A DNA stretch of 64,000 bases from Ensifer adhaerens (lineage in GTDB: Bacteria; Pseudomonadota; Alphaproteobacteria; Rhizobiales; Rhizobiaceae). The notes below the pieces were generated by a model. The model was given only the letters and a program-made list of their open reading frames with translations, ran no database searches and had not been told where the DNA came from. Below, in pieces: positions 1 to 8,832 of this stretch (within the stretch, counting starts at the first letter, position 1; each line of letters begins with the position of its first letter). The stretch is taken from NCBI RefSeq assembly GCF_002007205.1, contig NZ_LAZS01000009.1, positions 1 to 64,000 on the forward strand, given 5' to 3'. The translations under genes and the position numbers were made by a program.

Positions 1-39
1 AAGGAAATCGGCGAAGGCCCGGTCTATCCGAACATGTGA
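1..39 (+). CDS. C-terminal tail of an upstream gene (partial)
   Basis: The window opens in a plus-strand reading frame that gives KEIGEGPVYPNM and then a TGA stop. The codons are GC-rich at third positions like those of the neighbours, so this is probably the last 12 codons of a gene lying mostly outside the window. Twelve residues are too few to name a family. It lies 51 nt before the PEP carboxykinase start on the same strand, so co-transcription is possible. Confidence 0.4.
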   Translation, partial: KEIGEGPVYPNM

Positions 40-90
40 ACGCCGGCCCGCGCGAACCGACTTCATTTCTGCCAAGCGAGAGACATATCC

Positions 91-1893
91 ATGCAAGACC
101 TGACTGTCATAACCAACTCCGCCCTTAGCCAATGGATCGACGAGGTTCAGGCCCTGTGCGAACCGGATCAGGTCCATGTCTGCGACGGCAGCGATGCGGA
201 ATACGAGCGTCTCTGCAGCACCCTTGTCGCGGCGGGCACCTTTATCCGGTTGAACGAAGACAAGCGTCCGAACTCGTTCCTCTGCCGTTCCGATCCCGGT
301 GATGTCGCACGCCTCGAGCATCGCACTTTCGTGTGCACGGCTGACCGGGACGATGCCGGGCCGACAAACTATTGGGCGGATCCGGCCAGCATGCGCGCCG
401 AGCTTGCGCGGTTGTTCAAAGGGTCGATGCGCGGGCGGACCATGTATGTAATCCCCTTCTCGATGGGAGAACCCGGTTCGGAACTTGCGATGATCGGGGT
501 CCAGATCACCGATTCCGCCTATGTCGCGGTCAGCATGAAGCTGATGGCGCACATCGGCCTGCCTGTCCTGCGCGCACTCGGCGCCAGCGAATTCGTGCGC
601 TGCCTGCATTCGGTCGGAGCCCCGCTCGCGCCCGGCGATCGCGATGTGCCGTGGCCCTGCAACGCGGAACACAAATATATCGTGAGCTTCCAGGACGACG
701 GCTCGATCGCGTCCTTCGGTTCCGGCTACGGCGGAAATGCGCTTCTTGGCAAGAAGTGCCTGGCATTGCGGACCGCCTCGCTGAAGGGGCGAAAGGAAGG
801 GTGGCTTGCCGAGCACATGTTGATCATGGGCGTCGAGGATCCCGCTGGAAAAACGACCTATGTCGCGGCCGCCTTTCCGTCTGCCTGCGGCAAGACCAAT
901 TTCGCCATGCTTCTGCCGCCCGAGGATTTTGACGGGTGGAAGGTCAAGACGGTCGGTGACGACATTGCCTGGATACGGCCGGATGCGGACGGCACATTGC
1001 TCGCCATCAATCCGGAAACCGGCTTCTTCGGCGTTGCCCCGGGCACCAACGACAAGACCAATCCCAACATGATAGCGGCGATCTCGCGCGATACCATTTT
1101 CACCAATTGCGCGCTCACGCCCGATGGTGACGTCTGGTGGGAGGGCTTGACGGAGGAGCCGCCGCCAGCGCTGGTGGATTGGCGCGGTCTCGACTGGACG
1201 CCTGAGGCCAGTCGCCCCGCCGCCCATCCGAATGCCCGCTTCACCGTTTCGCGTGCCCGCTGCCCGAGCATGGACCCTGCGGCCGATCCCGCCGGCGTGC
1301 CGATCTCGGCGTTCGTCTTCGGCGGGCGGCTCTCCCATACCTTTCCGCTCGTCTTTGAGGCAAGGGACTGGCGCGAGGGTGTCTACTGGGCCGCAACGCT
1401 CGGGTCGGAAGCGACGGCCGCTGCCGAGAACCAGGCGGCGACACGGCGCGATCCCTTCGCGATGCTGCCTTTCTGCGGCTACAACATGGCCGACTATTTC
1501 GCCCACTGGCTGTCGATGGGCGACCGGCTTGTGAATGCGCCGGCAATCTTCCGCGTCAACTGGTTCCGGCGCGACGAGGGCGGTGCGTTCCTCTGGCCGG
1601 GCTTCCGGCAAAACATGCGAGTGCTGAAATGGATCGTGCAACGGACAGAAAACACGGGCGGCGGGCAAGCCGCACCGATCGGCCTTGTGCCGCGCTACGA
1701 CGACATCGACTGGCGCGGTCTCGACTATGACGGTCAGACTTTCGAGGCGCTGATGAAGGTCGATCCGACCGAGCTTGCGCAAGAGCTGCAAGGCCATGAT
1801 GCATGGCTGCAATCCTTCGGCCAGAGATTGCCGGCGGAGCTTTCCGTCACCCGTCAGGCTTTGCTCGACGCGCTGGCTCCGGCTCAAAACTAG
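91..1893 (+). CDS. pckG: Phosphoenolpyruvate carboxykinase (GTP)
   Basis: Cytosolic enzyme converting oxaloacetate and GTP to phosphoenolpyruvate, CO2 and GDP, the entry step of gluconeogenesis from organic acids. The 600-aa product has the usual length of GTP-type PEPCK. Visible motifs are PTNYWADP near residue 91, the P-loop with reactive cysteine [12 protein letters not shown] near 262-273, and the metal-binding VGDDIAW near 288-294. These belong to the GTP class, not the ATP class (PckA) that rhizobia commonly use. The first in-frame ATG is taken as the start; only a weak purine stretch (GCGAGAGA) precedes it. The frame is intact. No partner pathway gene lies immediately downstream. Confidence 0.96.
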   Translation: MQDLTVITNSALSQWIDEVQALCEPDQVHVCDGSDAEYERLCSTLVAAGTFIRLNEDKRPNSFLCRSDPGDVARLEHRTFVCTADRDDAGPTNYWADPASMRAELARLFKGSMRGRTMYVIPFSMGEPGSELAMIGVQITDSAYVAVSMKLMAHIGLPVLRALGASEFVRCLHSVGAPLAPGDRDVPWPCNAEHKYIVSFQDDGSIASFGSGYGGNALLGKKCLALRTASLKGRKEGWLAEHMLIMGVEDPAGKTTYVAAAFPSACGKTNFAMLLPPEDFDGWKVKTVGDDIAWIRPDADGTLLAINPETGFFGVAPGTNDKTNPNMIAAISRDTIFTNCALTPDGDVWWEGLTEEPPPALVDWRGLDWTPEASRPAAHPNARFTVSRARCPSMDPAADPAGVPISAFVFGGRLSHTFPLVFEARDWREGVYWAATLGSEATAAAENQAATRRDPFAMLPFCGYNMADYFAHWLSMGDRLVNAPAIFRVNWFRRDEGGAFLWPGFRQNMRVLKWIVQRTENTGGGQAAPIGLVPRYDDIDWRGLDYDGQTFEALMKVDPTELAQELQGHDAWLQSFGQRLPAELSVTRQALLDALAPAQN

Positions 1894-2187
1894 AGCGTTT
1901 CGTCGTTCGACTGGATCTGCCGGCATTCCCTCTGGAGTGCTGCTCCGCCGGCAGACCGGCGGTATAGGCCCCCGCAGGCGGCAGGTCGCGGATCGCTTTC
2001 GGCCTGCGGATGCGGGCGGCCGCACGTCGGGACCTATGACAACAATCGCGCAGCGTGAAACTCACCGTGAAGCGATGACAGGATTGCGACGCCCCAAGTG
2101 ATGCGACGATCGATGCTTGCGCTCCGGTCCCGGCTGGCTCACAGATGCCCCGTCGATCGAATGCCGGGCTAAAGGAGGGCACGAACA
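1894..2187. other. Intergenic region after pckG
   Basis: No convincing gene. Soon after the pckG stop there is an inverted pair, CTGCCGGC (1917-1924) and GCCGGCAG (1947-1954), with a small internal hairpin GCCGG-caga-CCGGC. It could form a weak terminator, but no T-run follows. The rest is GC-rich and leads to the strong AAAGGAGG ribosome binding site of the next gene. Confidence 0.4.
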
Positions 2188-2739
2188 ATGACTTGCGCGC
2201 CGAGGGTCGCCCTTATCCTTGCCATGGCTGCGGCGTCGCCGGGCGTGGCGACCGCAGAAGAGGCGAAGACGCAGTCAGAGCTCTGTGGTGACGACTTGCC
2301 CGAGGCCAATCGGGCCGACTGCGTCACGGCGGACGATCTTCTTGCCCCGCTCTCCACGTCGCCCGGCGATGCGGATCTCACGGTTGTGTTGAGAGCCGAC
2401 AAGGGCGCGCTCACGCTCGAATACCGCAAGCCAGGCGAGCTCCCTGAGAATGATCCTTCGGTAGAATGTACCGTCGGCCGCCAAATCACGCTGCCCGCCG
2501 GCAAAGTCGTGCATCTCGAATTCATCTCGGCCGATGTCGTCTACAGCTTTGAGGCGCCGGGCTATGTCGAGCAGGTGGATCTCGTGCCCGGTCTCGTGAA
2601 CTATCGCCGGATCGAGACGCCCATCGAAGGCGGCCAGGCGGACGGCGTGTTTCATGCGGACCCGGATGGTTTGAAGACGATCGTCTCGATGCGTTTTGAC
2701 AAGGGCCTTTTCGACGGCCAATTGCTTTGCGCCGACTAA
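2188..2739 (+). CDS. Secreted protein with COX2-like cupredoxin domain lacking CuA ligands
   Basis: 183 aa. The start is fixed by a strong AAAGGAGG site 10 nt upstream. Residues 1-23 are a clear signal peptide (hydrophobic core, cleavage near ATA-EE), so the protein should be periplasmic. Residues about 99-137 resemble the core of cytochrome c oxidase subunit II: a proline-led strand (LPAGKVVHL), then ISADVVYSF, where oxidases have S-x-DVIHSF, then VDLVPGLVN, where oxidases have VDxVPGxxN. The first copper ligand His is Tyr119 here, and no C-x-E-x-C-x-x-x-H-x-x-M ligand loop is present. No transmembrane helices follow. I infer a cupredoxin-fold domain that does not bind CuA; the function is unknown. 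Confidence 0.7.
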   Translation: MTCAPRVALILAMAAASPGVATAEEAKTQSELCGDDLPEANRADCVTADDLLAPLSTSPGDADLTVVLRADKGALTLEYRKPGELPENDPSVECTVGRQITLPAGKVVHLEFISADVVYSFEAPGYVEQVDLVPGLVNYRRIETPIEGGQADGVFHADPDGLKTIVSMRFDKGLFDGQLLCAD

Positions 2740-2938
2740 AGCGCATCGCGATCTTCAGCTTCGCTTCGAGCGCTTTCAGTTATTGATTTGTCGCGTGCAA
2801 TCGCAAGATCGCTGCGCAGTTTTGCGCGACATGCCCCGGGGCTTGCGTCCTTGCCACGATCCCATTGTGTTTTCGGCGAATGACCGCGGGGCGCCGTTGA
2901 GATTGCGCCTCGGGCCGGCCGTCGATCCACACGACCGC

Positions 2939-3508
2939 CTAGCGGTTCCTGTTTGAACGCGCGCGATACTCGGCCATTTTCATGCGCGCCGCGCAGGCCT
3001 CCGAACAGTAGAGCTTGGATCCGTTACGCGTGACGTCGACATAGGCGCGGTCGCATTCCTTCGCATGACATATGCCAAAGCGCCGCGTTCCAAACGTGTC
3101 CATCAGCAGCGCCAGGGACACCGCAAACTCGCCTGCCAGCGCCTCCACATCGGTTTCTCCATCGCCATGGAAGTGCAGGTGAAATGGCTGCCCCACATCT
3201 TCAACGAGGTAAGGGCGCGCTCCATAGCGGAGCATCAGGTCATTCAAGGTTTTTGCCGCCGTCGTCTCGTCCGGTGCTTCAAACACCGGGCGAAGCGCTA
3301 CAGCGACCGAATAGAGCCGAGCGCCGGCATCATCCACCGACAACAGCCTTTGTCTCATCGGCGCGTGGAGCTGCTCGGCGAACGCTTGATTAAGTGCGCG
3401 CTCCCGCAAGCCAGGATAGGAACGCCCTCCCGCGCGTCCCTCCAGCGCGAGGTTGACCAGCAGCGCCGCTAACCCGGCCTGTCGTTGCGAGTTACTTGTA
3501 AGTTGCAT
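2939..3508 (-). CDS. CGNR-type zinc-finger transcriptional regulator
   Basis: 189 aa with the ABATE/CGNR layout: an N-terminal alpha/beta region followed near the C terminus by a zinc-binding segment with CHAKEC and, 16 residues on, CSEAC. The family's CGNR signature is degenerate here, reading CAARMK. These proteins are thought to be ligand-sensing DNA-binding regulators. The frame stays open upstream, but the extension would run into the neighbouring MFS gene, so the MQLTSN start at 3508 is chosen. The gene is divergent from the MFS transporter, with GTTACC/GGTAAC repeats between them, which suggests it controls both itself and that transporter. Confidence 0.8.
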   Translation of the reverse strand: MQLTSNSQRQAGLAALLVNLALEGRAGGRSYPGLRERALNQAFAEQLHAPMRQRLLSVDDAGARLYSVAVALRPVFEAPDETTAAKTLNDLMLRYGARPYLVEDVGQPFHLHFHGDGETDVEALAGEFAVSLALLMDTFGTRRFGICHAKECDRAYVDVTRNGSKLYCSEACAARMKMAEYRARSNRNR

Positions 3509-3565
3509 TTTGACGGTAACTCCATAAAGATCGCTGTTACCTTTTAAACGAATGAGAGGGGTAAC
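3491..3565. promoter_or_regulatory. GGTAAC/GTTACC operator cluster between the CGNR regulator and MFS gene
   Basis: Four copies of one hexamer core occur in 75 bp: GTTAC at 3491-3495 (inside the start of the regulator gene), GGTAAC at 3515-3520, GTTACC at 3536-3541 and GGTAAC at 3560-3565. The middle two form an inverted pair with 21-nt centre spacing. The last one overlaps the ribosome binding region of the MFS gene. The arrangement suits an autoregulated divergent promoter; that the CGNR protein binds it is inference. Confidence 0.55.
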
Positions 3566-3571
3566 GTCACG

Positions 3572-4756
3572 ATGGCTTGGAGAACTTATGCCGCAGTACT
3601 GCGCAGCGACGGAGCCGTTCGGCTTGCGGGTGCGGCAGCGGTCAGTCGTCTGACGACATCGATGCTGAGCCTTTCTCTTCTGCTTGCGGTCTCCGCGAGC
3701 AACGGTTCCTTCGCCGAAGCAGGCCTTGTCCTGTTCGTCCATGCCGTTGCGCTCGCTTTGGCGGCCCCGATCGGTGGACGTCTCGCGGATCGATACGGCC
3801 CGCGGCGTACTCTTCATGTCTTTATCGGGTTCCACGCGTTGTCCTATGCGGCGATCGTGTCTGCTCTCGTTCTTGCGCTGCCGCTGTCTCACCTCATCGT
3901 TGCCGCAGCTTTTCTGGGCTGCACGACCCCGCCGTCAACCGCGGTCGTGCGCAGCACCTGGCCGTTGCTGGTTCCCGGAAAATACCTGTCGAGTGCCTAC
4001 GCGCTTGATACGGTGATCAATTCAACCACGTTCATCCTGGGTCCGATGGTCGTGGGCGGTCTCCTTTTCTTCCTGTCGGCAAACACGGTCGTGGGTGCCT
4101 GCGCCATAGCCAAGATTACCGGAGACTTGCTGATCGCAACGGGTGCATCGGGGCTCAAGGGCGCTGAGCGCAGCAGGCGCAAGGCGCTTGCGCTGGCCGA
4201 AAATGCGCCACTGATGCTGCTTCTCGCCGTTATCGCGGCCGATACCTTCACGATAGGGGCCTTGCAGGTCGGGGCTGCGGCTGGCGCCACGGCGACGGCG
4301 GCGAGCCTTCTCTTCAGCGCCTTCGCTGGCGGCGAGGTCGTCGGGGGACTTCTCTCCGGCGTCCGATCGCGCGATGCGAACGTGAAGCGAGACATGATCG
4401 GCTTCCATCTGGCAACGGCCTGCCTCTTCGTCTTGATGAGTTCGGTTCTCGGATCATGGGGACTGCTGGTGCTTTACGTCGGCGTCGGACTCTTAAGCGG
4501 GGCGCGGGATGCGCTGGGCCAGTTCGCAGTCGGCATCAGTGCCCGGCCTGAAGACCGCACGGAGGCGTTTGGCTGGCTCAGTGGTTTCATGTGGGGCGGC
4601 TACGGGCTTGGCACACTCCTTTCCGGCTATCTGGATGAAGAATGGGGGCGGCGCAGCATTTACCTGGTCGCGGCCGCAGCCTCGGCAATGTCGGCCATCG
4701 TCCTGTTGTGGCTGAAGCTCGGCGGCGCGGCTGGTGTGATTGAGGATCGGACGTGA
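3572..4756 (+). CDS. MFS transporter
   Basis: 394-aa inner-membrane protein with about twelve hydrophobic segments, the usual length for a drug:H+ antiporter-type MFS. The loop 2-3 signature is visible as GGRLADRYGPRR at residues 68-79. A GAGAGGGG stretch about 10 nt upstream supports the ATG at 3572. The substrate cannot be told from sequence. It is divergently arranged with a CGNR-type regulator over a shared repeat-bearing promoter, the usual layout for an inducible exporter with its regulator. It converges on the TetR gene downstream. Confidence 0.9.
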   Translation: MAWRTYAAVLRSDGAVRLAGAAAVSRLTTSMLSLSLLLAVSASNGSFAEAGLVLFVHAVALALAAPIGGRLADRYGPRRTLHVFIGFHALSYAAIVSALVLALPLSHLIVAAAFLGCTTPPSTAVVRSTWPLLVPGKYLSSAYALDTVINSTTFILGPMVVGGLLFFLSANTVVGACAIAKITGDLLIATGASGLKGAERSRRKALALAENAPLMLLLAVIAADTFTIGALQVGAAAGATATAASLLFSAFAGGEVVGGLLSGVRSRDANVKRDMIGFHLATACLFVLMSSVLGSWGLLVLYVGVGLLSGARDALGQFAVGISARPEDRTEAFGWLSGFMWGGYGLGTLLSGYLDEEWGRRSIYLVAAAASAMSAIVLLWLKLGGAAGVIEDRT

Positions 4757-4786
4757 CGGACTGAAAGTCGCCACATGTCTGGCAGG

Positions 4787-5380
4787 TCACGCCGTCATGA
4801 TGAAAGGCCGACACGTCTCCGGCGGCACGCCATGGAGCACGAGTTTTCGGAACGCAGCGTCGGCTTCGCGCGGTGTCATTTCCGGTCGCTCCTCCAGCCA
4901 CCAGCGCAGAACGGCGTTGAATGTGGAGACCATATGGCGGATCACGAGATCACGAGGAACGGTGGCATGCATCGTCGTGGGCAGTGACTTGCGGAGGATT
5001 TCCGCAAGCACATCGTCTATCGCATCGCGAACGATGCCGCCGCCGCGTCCGCCAGCCAGCGCGACCCGGATGTCCGCGTGTTCCGCGACATGCTCGAACA
5101 GGGCCCGGCTCGGGTCCCATGCCTTCTCAGGTTCCTGCTGGAGCGCCGCCGAGATCGTCCTGTCCTTTGCGGTCACGAGCAGATCGCGCAAACGCTCCAG
5201 GCTGCGTTTCAGAAGGTCATCTTTCGAGGTGAAATGGGCATAAAACGTCGATCGACCGATGTTCGCCTCGGCCAGGATCTCTTCCACGGTGATCAGCTCG
5301 TAGTGTTTGCGGCGGATCAGGGACAGAAGCGCTTCGTAAAGCGCCGTGCGCGTTCTGGCCACCCGCCGATCGATCCCCAT
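4787..5380 (-). CDS. TetR/AcrR family transcriptional regulator
   Basis: 197 aa. The N-terminal helix-turn-helix is typical (LITVEEILAEANIGRSTFYAHF, about residues 27-48, followed by TSKDDLL); the C-terminal ligand domain is divergent. The start at MGIDRR is preceded by AGAGGAGA at good spacing, so the longer upstream frame is not used. The gene converges on the MFS gene at 4756. No divergent partner is adjacent, so the target is unclear: it may repress itself, and the MFS gene is only a neighbour. Confidence 0.9.
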   Translation of the reverse strand: MGIDRRVARTRTALYEALLSLIRRKHYELITVEEILAEANIGRSTFYAHFTSKDDLLKRSLERLRDLLVTAKDRTISAALQQEPEKAWDPSRALFEHVAEHADIRVALAGGRGGGIVRDAIDDVLAEILRKSLPTTMHATVPRDLVIRHMVSTFNAVLRWWLEERPEMTPREADAAFRKLVLHGVPPETCRPFIMTA

Positions 5381-5456
5381 GTTCGTTCTCCTCTTTCCGG
5401 GCTTGTGCGGTTGGCAGTCCAAGGGCACCAGAGGTGTCCGTCTGTCCCGCGTTTCC

Positions 5457-5469
5457 GAACACAATGTTC
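5457..5469. promoter_or_regulatory. Palindrome upstream of the TetR gene
   Basis: GAACA-caa-TGTTC lies about 80 bp upstream of the TetR start and extends with one mismatch to CCGAACA/TGTTCCGG. The position suits an autoregulatory operator. No other copy was noticed nearby. Confidence 0.4.
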
Positions 5470-5659
5470 CGGACCGTGGATGCCGATTGTTGCCCAGTCA
5501 ACGTCTGAGAACAGCTATGGTTGAACTTTCTGCCATTTCTCCTCTCTTCTCCGTTTCGAAGAACCGATGCTTCGGCTCTCGCTTGCTCGCCTTGGCAAGC
5601 CTGCATCACGCCTATGCGTCATTTCCGCCCGCAGCGCTCCTGAGCGCCTGTTCTTGGCC

Positions 5660-6982
5660 CTAGCATGCGGCAACCCGATTGAAGAGGTCTTGGCGCTCAT
5701 CGAGGAATTCGGCGAAGGCGGCCTGAAATCGCGAGCGGTCGCTCTCGGAGATCTCCAAGCTGAGAGCGTACATCCCGCGTCGGGCGAGGTAGAGCCCGCG
5801 GGACAGCATGTCGAAATAGAAGAGTTCCTTCAGTTCCTGTTCGGCGTTTCTTGCGTCAGCGGCCGAACGGAGTTGGCCGCGGGCAAAGTGCACGGTCCCG
5901 AGCGAACCCATTCCCGTGATTTGCACCGGCGCGCCCGCATCGGCGCAGAGCGTGTTGAGTTGTCCGCGGAACGTATCCCCTTCCGCGCTTAGTCGCGTGG
6001 CGACATCAGGCGTATAGATCTCGGTCAGTGCCGCAAGGCCTGCTTTCATCGTGAGTACGTTGTTGTTGAAGGTTCCTGCGTGGGCAAAGGCTGCAGCGCT
6101 TGCAGGATCAAATCGTGCCATGATGGCCGCGTTGCCGCCAAAGGCACCGATGGACATGCCGCCGCCGATGTATTTTCCAAGGGTCATGAGGTCGGGCGCA
6201 ATCCCGTGGAGCGCCTGCAGCCCGCCCGGCGAAAGTCGCGAGGTCATCACCTCGTCGAAGAGCAGCAGCGCTCCGTGCCGGCTTGCTTCCGTCCGGAGAA
6301 GTTCAAGAAAGCTTCGCTCGGCCGGTATGCAGCCACCGGAGCCGAGCATCGGCTCGACCAGAATGGCAGCACATTGGGCGCCGAGCTCCTGCAACAGCGC
6401 CGCCGTGCCTTCCAGATCATTGTAGGTCCCGACAACAAAATCATGAGGCACATTTGTGGGAGCGCCGCCGGTTGCGAAATTGAGAACGCCGCCATGATAG
6501 CCGCCGTCGAACACCAGGACTTTCCGGCGTCCGGTGATCGCCGTTGCCGCCGCCAGCGCCATCAGGTTCGCTTCGGTTCCCGAATTGGTAAAACGAACGA
6601 GCTCGATCGCGGAAAACCGCTCGCAGATGGCGGCTGCAAAGCTGGCTTCGCTCCGCGTATGGGCAGAAAGGTTGAGGCCCTGTTCGAGAGCGGCCTCGAT
6701 GGCCGCCCGAATTTTTGGGTGGGAGTGCCCGAAGAGGCCGGCGGTGTATTCACCCAGGAAGTTTGAATATTCGTGTCCATCGACGTCCCAGAGCTGCGCG
6801 CCGCTTCCGCGTTCGATCGCCAATGGGAAAGGCCTGTGGAACAGGATGCTGCGCGTGTTGCCGCCGGGCATGAACGCACGGGCGGTCCGATGGTATTCCA
6901 GGCTCAGCCGATTGGCCTGTTCATACCGATGATGTGCTTCGGCCAGCGCCATCGCAATGGCGGCTTTTCCATTCTTCGACAT
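5660..6982 (-). CDS. Class III PLP-dependent aminotransferase (glutamate-1-semialdehyde aminomutase-like)
   Basis: 440 aa, the usual length for the GSA-aminomutase/class III aminotransferase family. Visible features are the N-terminal PGGNTRS, the cofactor-binding SGTEA at 134-138, LFDEV with Asp243 for the pyridine nitrogen, and LGKYIGGG with Lys270 as the Schiff-base lysine. The start MSKNGK is chosen because AAGGAGGG precedes it; the open frame upstream lies in intergenic DNA. This is unlikely to be the biosynthetic HemL, since rhizobia make ALA by HemA, so it probably acts on an amino acid or amine from catabolism. It is divergent from a TetR gene that is the likely regulator. Confidence 0.88.
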   Translation of the reverse strand: MSKNGKAAIAMALAEAHHRYEQANRLSLEYHRTARAFMPGGNTRSILFHRPFPLAIERGSGAQLWDVDGHEYSNFLGEYTAGLFGHSHPKIRAAIEAALEQGLNLSAHTRSEASFAAAICERFSAIELVRFTNSGTEANLMALAAATAITGRRKVLVFDGGYHGGVLNFATGGAPTNVPHDFVVGTYNDLEGTAALLQELGAQCAAILVEPMLGSGGCIPAERSFLELLRTEASRHGALLLFDEVMTSRLSPGGLQALHGIAPDLMTLGKYIGGGMSIGAFGGNAAIMARFDPASAAAFAHAGTFNNNVLTMKAGLAALTEIYTPDVATRLSAEGDTFRGQLNTLCADAGAPVQITGMGSLGTVHFARGQLRSAADARNAEQELKELFYFDMLSRGLYLARRGMYALSLEISESDRSRFQAAFAEFLDERQDLFNRVAAC

Positions 6983-7027
6983 GCCTCGCCCTCCTTCGAC
7001 CCTCTGGGCCTCATTTTGTACGAAGAA

Positions 7028-7060
7028 CAATTTTATTTGTCTACTGTACAATAAAATTTG
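7028..7060. promoter_or_regulatory. AT-rich inverted repeat in the aminotransferase/TetR divergent promoter
   Basis: AATTTTATT (7029-7037) faces AATAAAATT (7050-7058), with TGT and ACA-like bases inside the gap. The element stands out from the GC-rich surroundings and lies about 47 bp upstream of the aminotransferase start. It may be the promoter core and/or the operator of the divergent TetR regulator. Confidence 0.5.
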
Positions 7061-7087
7061 GATGAGATACTGTTGGAAGCATGGAAT

Positions 7088-7105
7088 GGTGCCGGATCCG
7101 GCACC
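7088..7105. promoter_or_regulatory. Perfect 18-bp palindrome upstream of the second TetR gene
   Basis: GGTGCCGGATCCGGCACC is a perfect palindrome, followed within 3 nt by another half-site, GGTGCCG. It sits about 21 bp before the chosen ATG at 7127, in the presumed leader of the TetR gene. It could be a TetR operator that blocks its own transcription, or an RNA hairpin near the ribosome binding site. Confidence 0.5.
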
Positions 7106-7126
7106 GTTGGTGCCGATAGGAGCAGC

Positions 7127-7855
7127 ATGTCGAAGGAAGACGCCCCACGGCGCGGTCGCCGCAATGACCAGCTCGGCCATGATCAGATCGTCGCGACGGC
7201 GCTCATGATTATCGATCGGGATGGGCTCGACGGCTTCAGCATGCGGGAAGTCGCACGCGAGCTTAAGGTCTATCCCACGGCCATCTACTGGTATTTCAAG
7301 GCCGGCAAGAACGCGCTTCTGGCGGCTGTCGCGTCAAGAGCGCTCAATGGCGTCACGCCGGCTCTTCACATGAACGACGACTGGCGAGAATGGATCAGGC
7401 TGCTGTTTCGGCAGTATCGCAAGGCGCTCTCCGAACACCCGAACGTTGCGCCCTTGCTCGGCGCCCAGCTCGTATCCAATGCCGGGGTCAATCCCATCCT
7501 TGTCGAGCGTGTGCTGACGGCGCTGGATGGCGCCGGGTTCCGCGGCGCGGCGCTGATCGATGCCTACAACGCGGTCCTGGCCGCGATGCTCGGCTATGTC
7601 ACGCTCGAGTTTGCGCCCGTGCCGCGCGACGAGCCCGACAGCTGGGCACGCGCCTTCGAACAGCAATTGAGGGAGCTTCCTTCCGATCACTACCCGCTCA
7701 TCCACGCAAACTTCGGTGGCCTCGCCAATCGCGCCTTCATCTTGCGGTGGGAAAGCGGAAGCACCGCACCGCTCGACGGAGGGTTCGAGACTTATGTCGA
7801 GGCATTCGTCCTTGGCTTGGAAGCAAAGCTGGCGAAGCACACGATGAGCGCATGA
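7127..7855 (+). CDS. TetR family transcriptional regulator
   Basis: 242 aa with an N-terminal helix-turn-helix ([22 protein letters not shown], about residues 38-59) and a long C-terminal domain like the TetR_C group. The frame is open from 7058, but ATAGGAGC lies just before the ATG at 7127, so that start is preferred. The extra N-terminal residues would overlap the palindromic leader. It is divergent from the class III aminotransferase, which it most likely controls. Confidence 0.88.
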   Translation: MSKEDAPRRGRRNDQLGHDQIVATALMIIDRDGLDGFSMREVARELKVYPTAIYWYFKAGKNALLAAVASRALNGVTPALHMNDDWREWIRLLFRQYRKALSEHPNVAPLLGAQLVSNAGVNPILVERVLTALDGAGFRGAALIDAYNAVLAAMLGYVTLEFAPVPRDEPDSWARAFEQQLRELPSDHYPLIHANFGGLANRAFILRWESGSTAPLDGGFETYVEAFVLGLEAKLAKHTMSA

Positions 7856-7929
7856 CGATCCGACGGAGGGGCGAGGTTATCCCCTTGTCCGTCCGTACCG
7901 CGAACAACAACGCAAGGATTTAGACGCAT

Positions 7930-8145
7930 ATGGCAACTGATACCAAAGTTAAGGGTCCGGCATCCTATTTCCCGTCCATTGAAAAGACCTATGGCAAGCC
8001 TGTCGCCCATTGGTTCGATCTTCTCAATTCCGTGAAGGAAAAGAAGCACATGGAACAGGTGGCCTTCCTCAAGGAGGACCACAAGATCGGTCATGGCCAT
8101 GCCAACGCGCTCGTGGCATTCTACCGAGCCCAGATTGGCGTGTGA
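7930..8145 (+). CDS. DUF4287 domain protein
   Basis: A 71-aa soluble protein that matches the small DUF4287 family: PASYFPSIEKTYGKP at residues 10-24 and the conserved C-terminal GHGHANALVAFYR. The function is unknown; relatives are often encoded near SRPBCC or stress-related genes. The start is the only sensible ATG, with AAGGATTTAG upstream. It follows the TetR gene by 74 nt on the same strand and may share its transcript. Confidence 0.85.
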   Translation: MATDTKVKGPASYFPSIEKTYGKPVAHWFDLLNSVKEKKHMEQVAFLKEDHKIGHGHANALVAFYRAQIGV

Positions 8146-8190
8146 GACAAGCCTTGGCCCCGCTTCGTTTCGACTGACCAGCGAACCGAG

Positions 8191-8832
8191 CTAGACCAGA
8201 TTTTCGCTGGAGAGCCCGAGATTTTCCTCCATTTCGCCGCGGGTCATCGCCGCACCGAAAATCGGGGTGCCGCCGGCAAAGAGACGGGACGACGCCAGTC
8301 CACCGGAAAGGACCGGATCAAAGCCAAGCCTGTCGACGAACGCCGCAACCACAAGGTTTGCCTCGGGATCATCACCGGCGACCGCCATGGCGCGACGCTC
8401 GGCATGCCCTTGAGGGCGGGCAGCGTCCTCGATTTCATGGTAGCCCATATGGTTGAAGCTGCGCACCAGCCGCGTGCCCTTCAGGAAGCGCTGGACCACT
8501 TCGCTGCTTGAGGCGGCGCCCTCGAATTCGGCGAGCGTCCCGTCCGTCGGCGCCCAGTAATTCATGGTGTCGACGACGATCTTGCCCTGAAGCAGCTCGG
8601 GTTTGAGAGTGCGATACTTCGACAGAGGCAGCGCCAGAACGATGATGTCGCTCTCGGCGATCGCCTCTTCGGCGCCCGCGGCAATCGCCCCCGGCGCCAC
8701 GATCTGCAGCATGAAGGCGTTGTCGGCGGCTGGTCGCGAGGTCGCGACCCGAACCTCGTAGCCGGCGGACAAGGCGCGCCGCGCAAGGGCAGTGCCGACC
8801 CGCCCGGCGCCGAGGATCGCAACTTTATGCAT
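8191..8832 (-). CDS. NAD(P)-binding F420-dependent-type reductase
   Basis: 213 aa. The N-terminal Rossmann motif GAGRVGTALARRA and the later DIIVLALPLSKY and VDTMNYW segments fit the NADPH-dependent F420 reductase/F420H2:NADP oxidoreductase-like family of single-domain dinucleotide-binding proteins. Rhizobia are not known for F420, so the cofactor partner is more likely a flavin or another metabolite. The start MHKVAI at 8832 overlaps the stop of the LLM oxidoreductase gene by 8 nt (ATGCATAA), which implies translational coupling. It is the last gene of a three-gene minus-strand operon. Confidence 0.85.
   Translation of the reverse strand: MHKVAILGAGRVGTALARRALSAGYEVRVATSRPAADNAFMLQIVAPGAIAAGAEEAIAESDIIVLALPLSKYRTLKPELLQGKIVVDTMNYWAPTDGTLAEFEGAASSSEVVQRFLKGTRLVRSFNHMGYHEIEDAARPQGHAERRAMAVAGDDPEANLVVAAFVDRLGFDPVLSGGLASSRLFAGGTPIFGAAMTRGEMEENLGLSSENLV

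Noticed and set aside
5660-6982. Aminotransferase as the haem-pathway HemL
   Set aside because: The fold matches, but Alphaproteobacteria make ALA from glycine by HemA, and the gene is paired with its own TetR regulator, which points to an inducible catabolic role.
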